DNA of 7,617 nucleotides from Methanothrix sp. (GTDB lineage Archaea > Halobacteriota > Methanosarcinia > Methanotrichales > Methanotrichaceae). A model generated the notes under the pieces. It had not been told where the DNA came from. It did not search any database and worked only from the letters and a program-made list of their open reading frames with translations. Positions 5,919 through 7,617 of this stretch are shown here, piece by piece (positions within the stretch are counted from its first letter, which is position 1; the number at the start of each line of letters is the position of its first letter). The stretch spans positions 14,150-21,766 of the forward strand of contig PMNG01000114.1 in NCBI GenBank assembly GCA_003162615.1, in the 5' to 3' direction. A program made the translations under genes and the position numbers.

Positions 5919-7617
5919 TTAAAGAAGCAACTTATTTAGGTAAAATAATAAATGTTGATAGCAACATGATAGAGGCAAATATCTCAGAAGTAACACCATC
6001 TGCGGCACCAATTATAAAAGGAAGATTATATAGAATTGGCCAGATTGGGACTTTAGTTAAAATACCAATTGGTAATATAACTATATACGGAATGGTATCT
6101 TCAGTTAGCAATACTCCCGGTAAAGTAAACGAGCAAAACCAAGAACCAGATTACGGAAATAAATATCTTCAAATACAGTTAATAGGCGAAAGAATAGGTA
6201 ATAATGATTTTGTTAAAGGTGTAGGTAATTACCCCACTATAAACGATGAGGTCCATCTAGTTACTGAAGAGGATTTAAAACTTATTTACGGAGAGTATAA
6301 GGAAGGTCTTATTGAGATTGGAAAGCATTCATCATCAGATAATTTACCTGTATATATCGAATTACATAATTTAATTTTGAGACATAGTGCCATATTAGGA
6401 TCAACTTGAAGTGGAAAATCGAACACAGTAGCAAATATAATAAAGGAAATAATAGGAAACTATAAATCATCCCGTATCATTTTAATTGATCCGCATGGAG
6501 AATATGAATCCGCATTCAAAGGTAGAGCGAAAATCCTTAAGATAGACGATAAAGAAAATCCTTTGTTTATACCATTCTGGGCCATGACTTTTGATGAATT
6601 CGCTTTTTTCCTTGTCGGTAGGTTGCCTGGGGATGAAAGACCAGAAACAAAAGAATTAAGAGAGAAAGTAATAGAATTAAAAAGATTGAATGCTGATAAG
6701 TTAAAAGCAGGTAGTATAGATAAAGAGAGTATTACTGCTGATTCGCCAATACCCTTTGATATTCATCAATTATGGTTTGATTTCGATAAGGAATTGAATG
6801 CAACATATAGCGTAGCGGATATTAATGCTCAAAATGATAAAACAGAAGAGATAGTAAAAGAAGGCGATCCAAAGAAACTCATTCCAGCATCCTATAAGCC
6901 ATATTCACCAGATAATAAGCCGCCATACAAATCGAAAAGACAAACTATGTACCCCTATGTAAGCAAGATATATTCACGCCTTCGAGATTCGAGATTTGAT
7001 TTCTTATTTAATCCTGGAAATTTCTCAGGATATGCTGGCGGCAATGATTTAGATGATCTATTAAAGACATGGATAGAACATGATAGCAATCTAACGATAT
7101 TGGATTTAAATGGCGTTCCTTTTGAACTAATAGATATCTCAATAGGTCTCATTTCGAGAATAATTTTTGATAGTATGTATTGGGGGCGTAACGAAGAATA
7201 TACTGGGAGAAATCGCCCAATTCAAATGATCTTTGAAGAGGCTCACTCTTATTTGCCTAATAATGAATCAAGCACAAACGTATATGCTAAGAAATCTGTA
7301 GAAAGAATATTTAAGGAAGGAAGAAAATTCGGCGTCGGGGCTATGGTAGTAAGTCAAAGGCCTTCAGAAATATCAGAAACTATATTATCCCAAGTGGGAA
7401 CATTTATTGCATTAAGACTGACAAATAATGGCGATAAAGGTAGAGTTCAATCAGCTGCGCCTAACAATATGTCAAGTTTAATCGAGCTTTTGCCATCCTT
7501 GAGAATTGGAGAAGCCATTGTAATTGGGGAGGCTATTAAGGTACCGACGCGGGTAAGAATTGGACTTGTTACTCCAAGGCCAGATAGTAAAGACCCGGTA
7601 GTGTGCCGAAATTTCTG
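5915..7617 (+). pseudogene. herA: HerA-like ATPase (DUF87 family) with a TGA in the Walker A motif; 3' end outside window
   Basis: HerA is a hexameric FtsK/HerA-type DNA translocase ATPase. In SIR2-HerA systems it assembles with SIR2 and controls NAD hydrolysis and nuclease activity. The ATG overlaps the SIR2 stop (ATGA). Residues 5 to about 130 form the HAS-barrel (LYRIGQIGTLVKIPIG), followed by HNLILRHSAILGST up to residue 164. Codon 165 is TGA (6407-6409), then SGKSN follows in frame, so Walker A GSTGSGKS is broken at its glycine. The same frame stays open for about 402 codons to the edge: LIDPHGEY (about 190-197), a helical insertion rich in Lys/Asp, MIFEEAHSYLP with Walker B Glu441/Glu442 and His444, KEGRKFGVGAMVVSQRPSE with the SQRP sensor at 480-483, and a C-terminal PSLRIGEAIVIGEA. 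The ribosome would make only the 164-residue HAS-barrel piece. No other lesion is visible, so the change is recent or a sequencing error; the call as HerA is firm. Confidence 0.87.
6407..6409 (+). other. In-frame TGA replacing a Walker A glycine codon
   Basis: The codons around it read Gly-Ser-Thr-TGA-Ser-Gly-Lys-Ser. GGA to TGA is a single G-to-T change. TGA is used as the normal stop of the SIR2 gene directly upstream and of the oxidoreductase and PKD genes, so general reassignment is not supported. Confidence 0.9.

Noticed and set aside
6407..6409. TGA read as glycine (as in Gracilibacteria/SR1) or as selenocysteine
   Set aside because: TGA terminates the SIR2 gene, the oxidoreductase and the PKD gene here at sensible places, and no other TGA occurs inside an otherwise intact gene. 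Selenocysteine would need a SECIS element and would not fit a Walker A glycine.

Overview
The window looks like a chromosomal stretch of a methanogenic archaeon, most plausibly a Methanothrix/Methanosaeta-type member of the Methanotrichales. The basis is a secreted single-PKD-domain protein with wording typical of that group, TATA-box-like elements about 45-65 bases ahead of several starts, and purine-rich ribosome binding sites. This placement is inference from family resemblance, not a database result.

Layout. (1) Positions 2-307 hold the C-terminal end of a flavodoxin-fold NAD(P)H oxidoreductase that enters from the left edge. (2) Positions 308-998 hold no intact gene; a decayed minus-strand coding relic (528-828) shows two in-frame stops and a probable frameshift. 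(3) A minus-strand secreted PKD protein (999-1424, GTG start) is divergent from (4) a broken conserved hypothetical gene (1628-2808), which carries a frameshift at a CA dinucleotide run and an in-frame TAG. (5) An orphan receiver-only response regulator (2999-3391, GTG start set by a perfect AGGAGG) and (6) a class I SAM methyltransferase (3596-4372) follow as separate units with their own promoter-like sequences; a 46-codon ORF overlaps the methyltransferase stop. (7) From about 4,550 the sequence turns strongly AT-rich, and codon use changes with it (TTA, AGA, ATA and AAT become common). This part holds a two-gene SIR2-HerA operon (4692 to beyond the right edge) of the kind known as an NAD-depleting anti-phage defence system.

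The most striking observation is that the HerA reading frame is interrupted by a single TGA exactly at a glycine of the Walker A motif (GST-stop-SGKS). The frame is then open and well conserved for more than 400 codons to the window end, with a DPHGEY motif, a Walker B FEEAH and an SQRP motif. The ATPase half of the pair is therefore disabled by one recent point change (GGA to TGA), or the base is a sequencing error, or the stop is bypassed.

How the genes work together: only SIR2 and HerA form a clear functional pair (4-bp ATGA overlap). The others look like independent transcription units. Three loci (528-828, 1628-2808, HerA) show inactivating lesions, so this is a decaying, accessory-type region or a sequence of limited accuracy.
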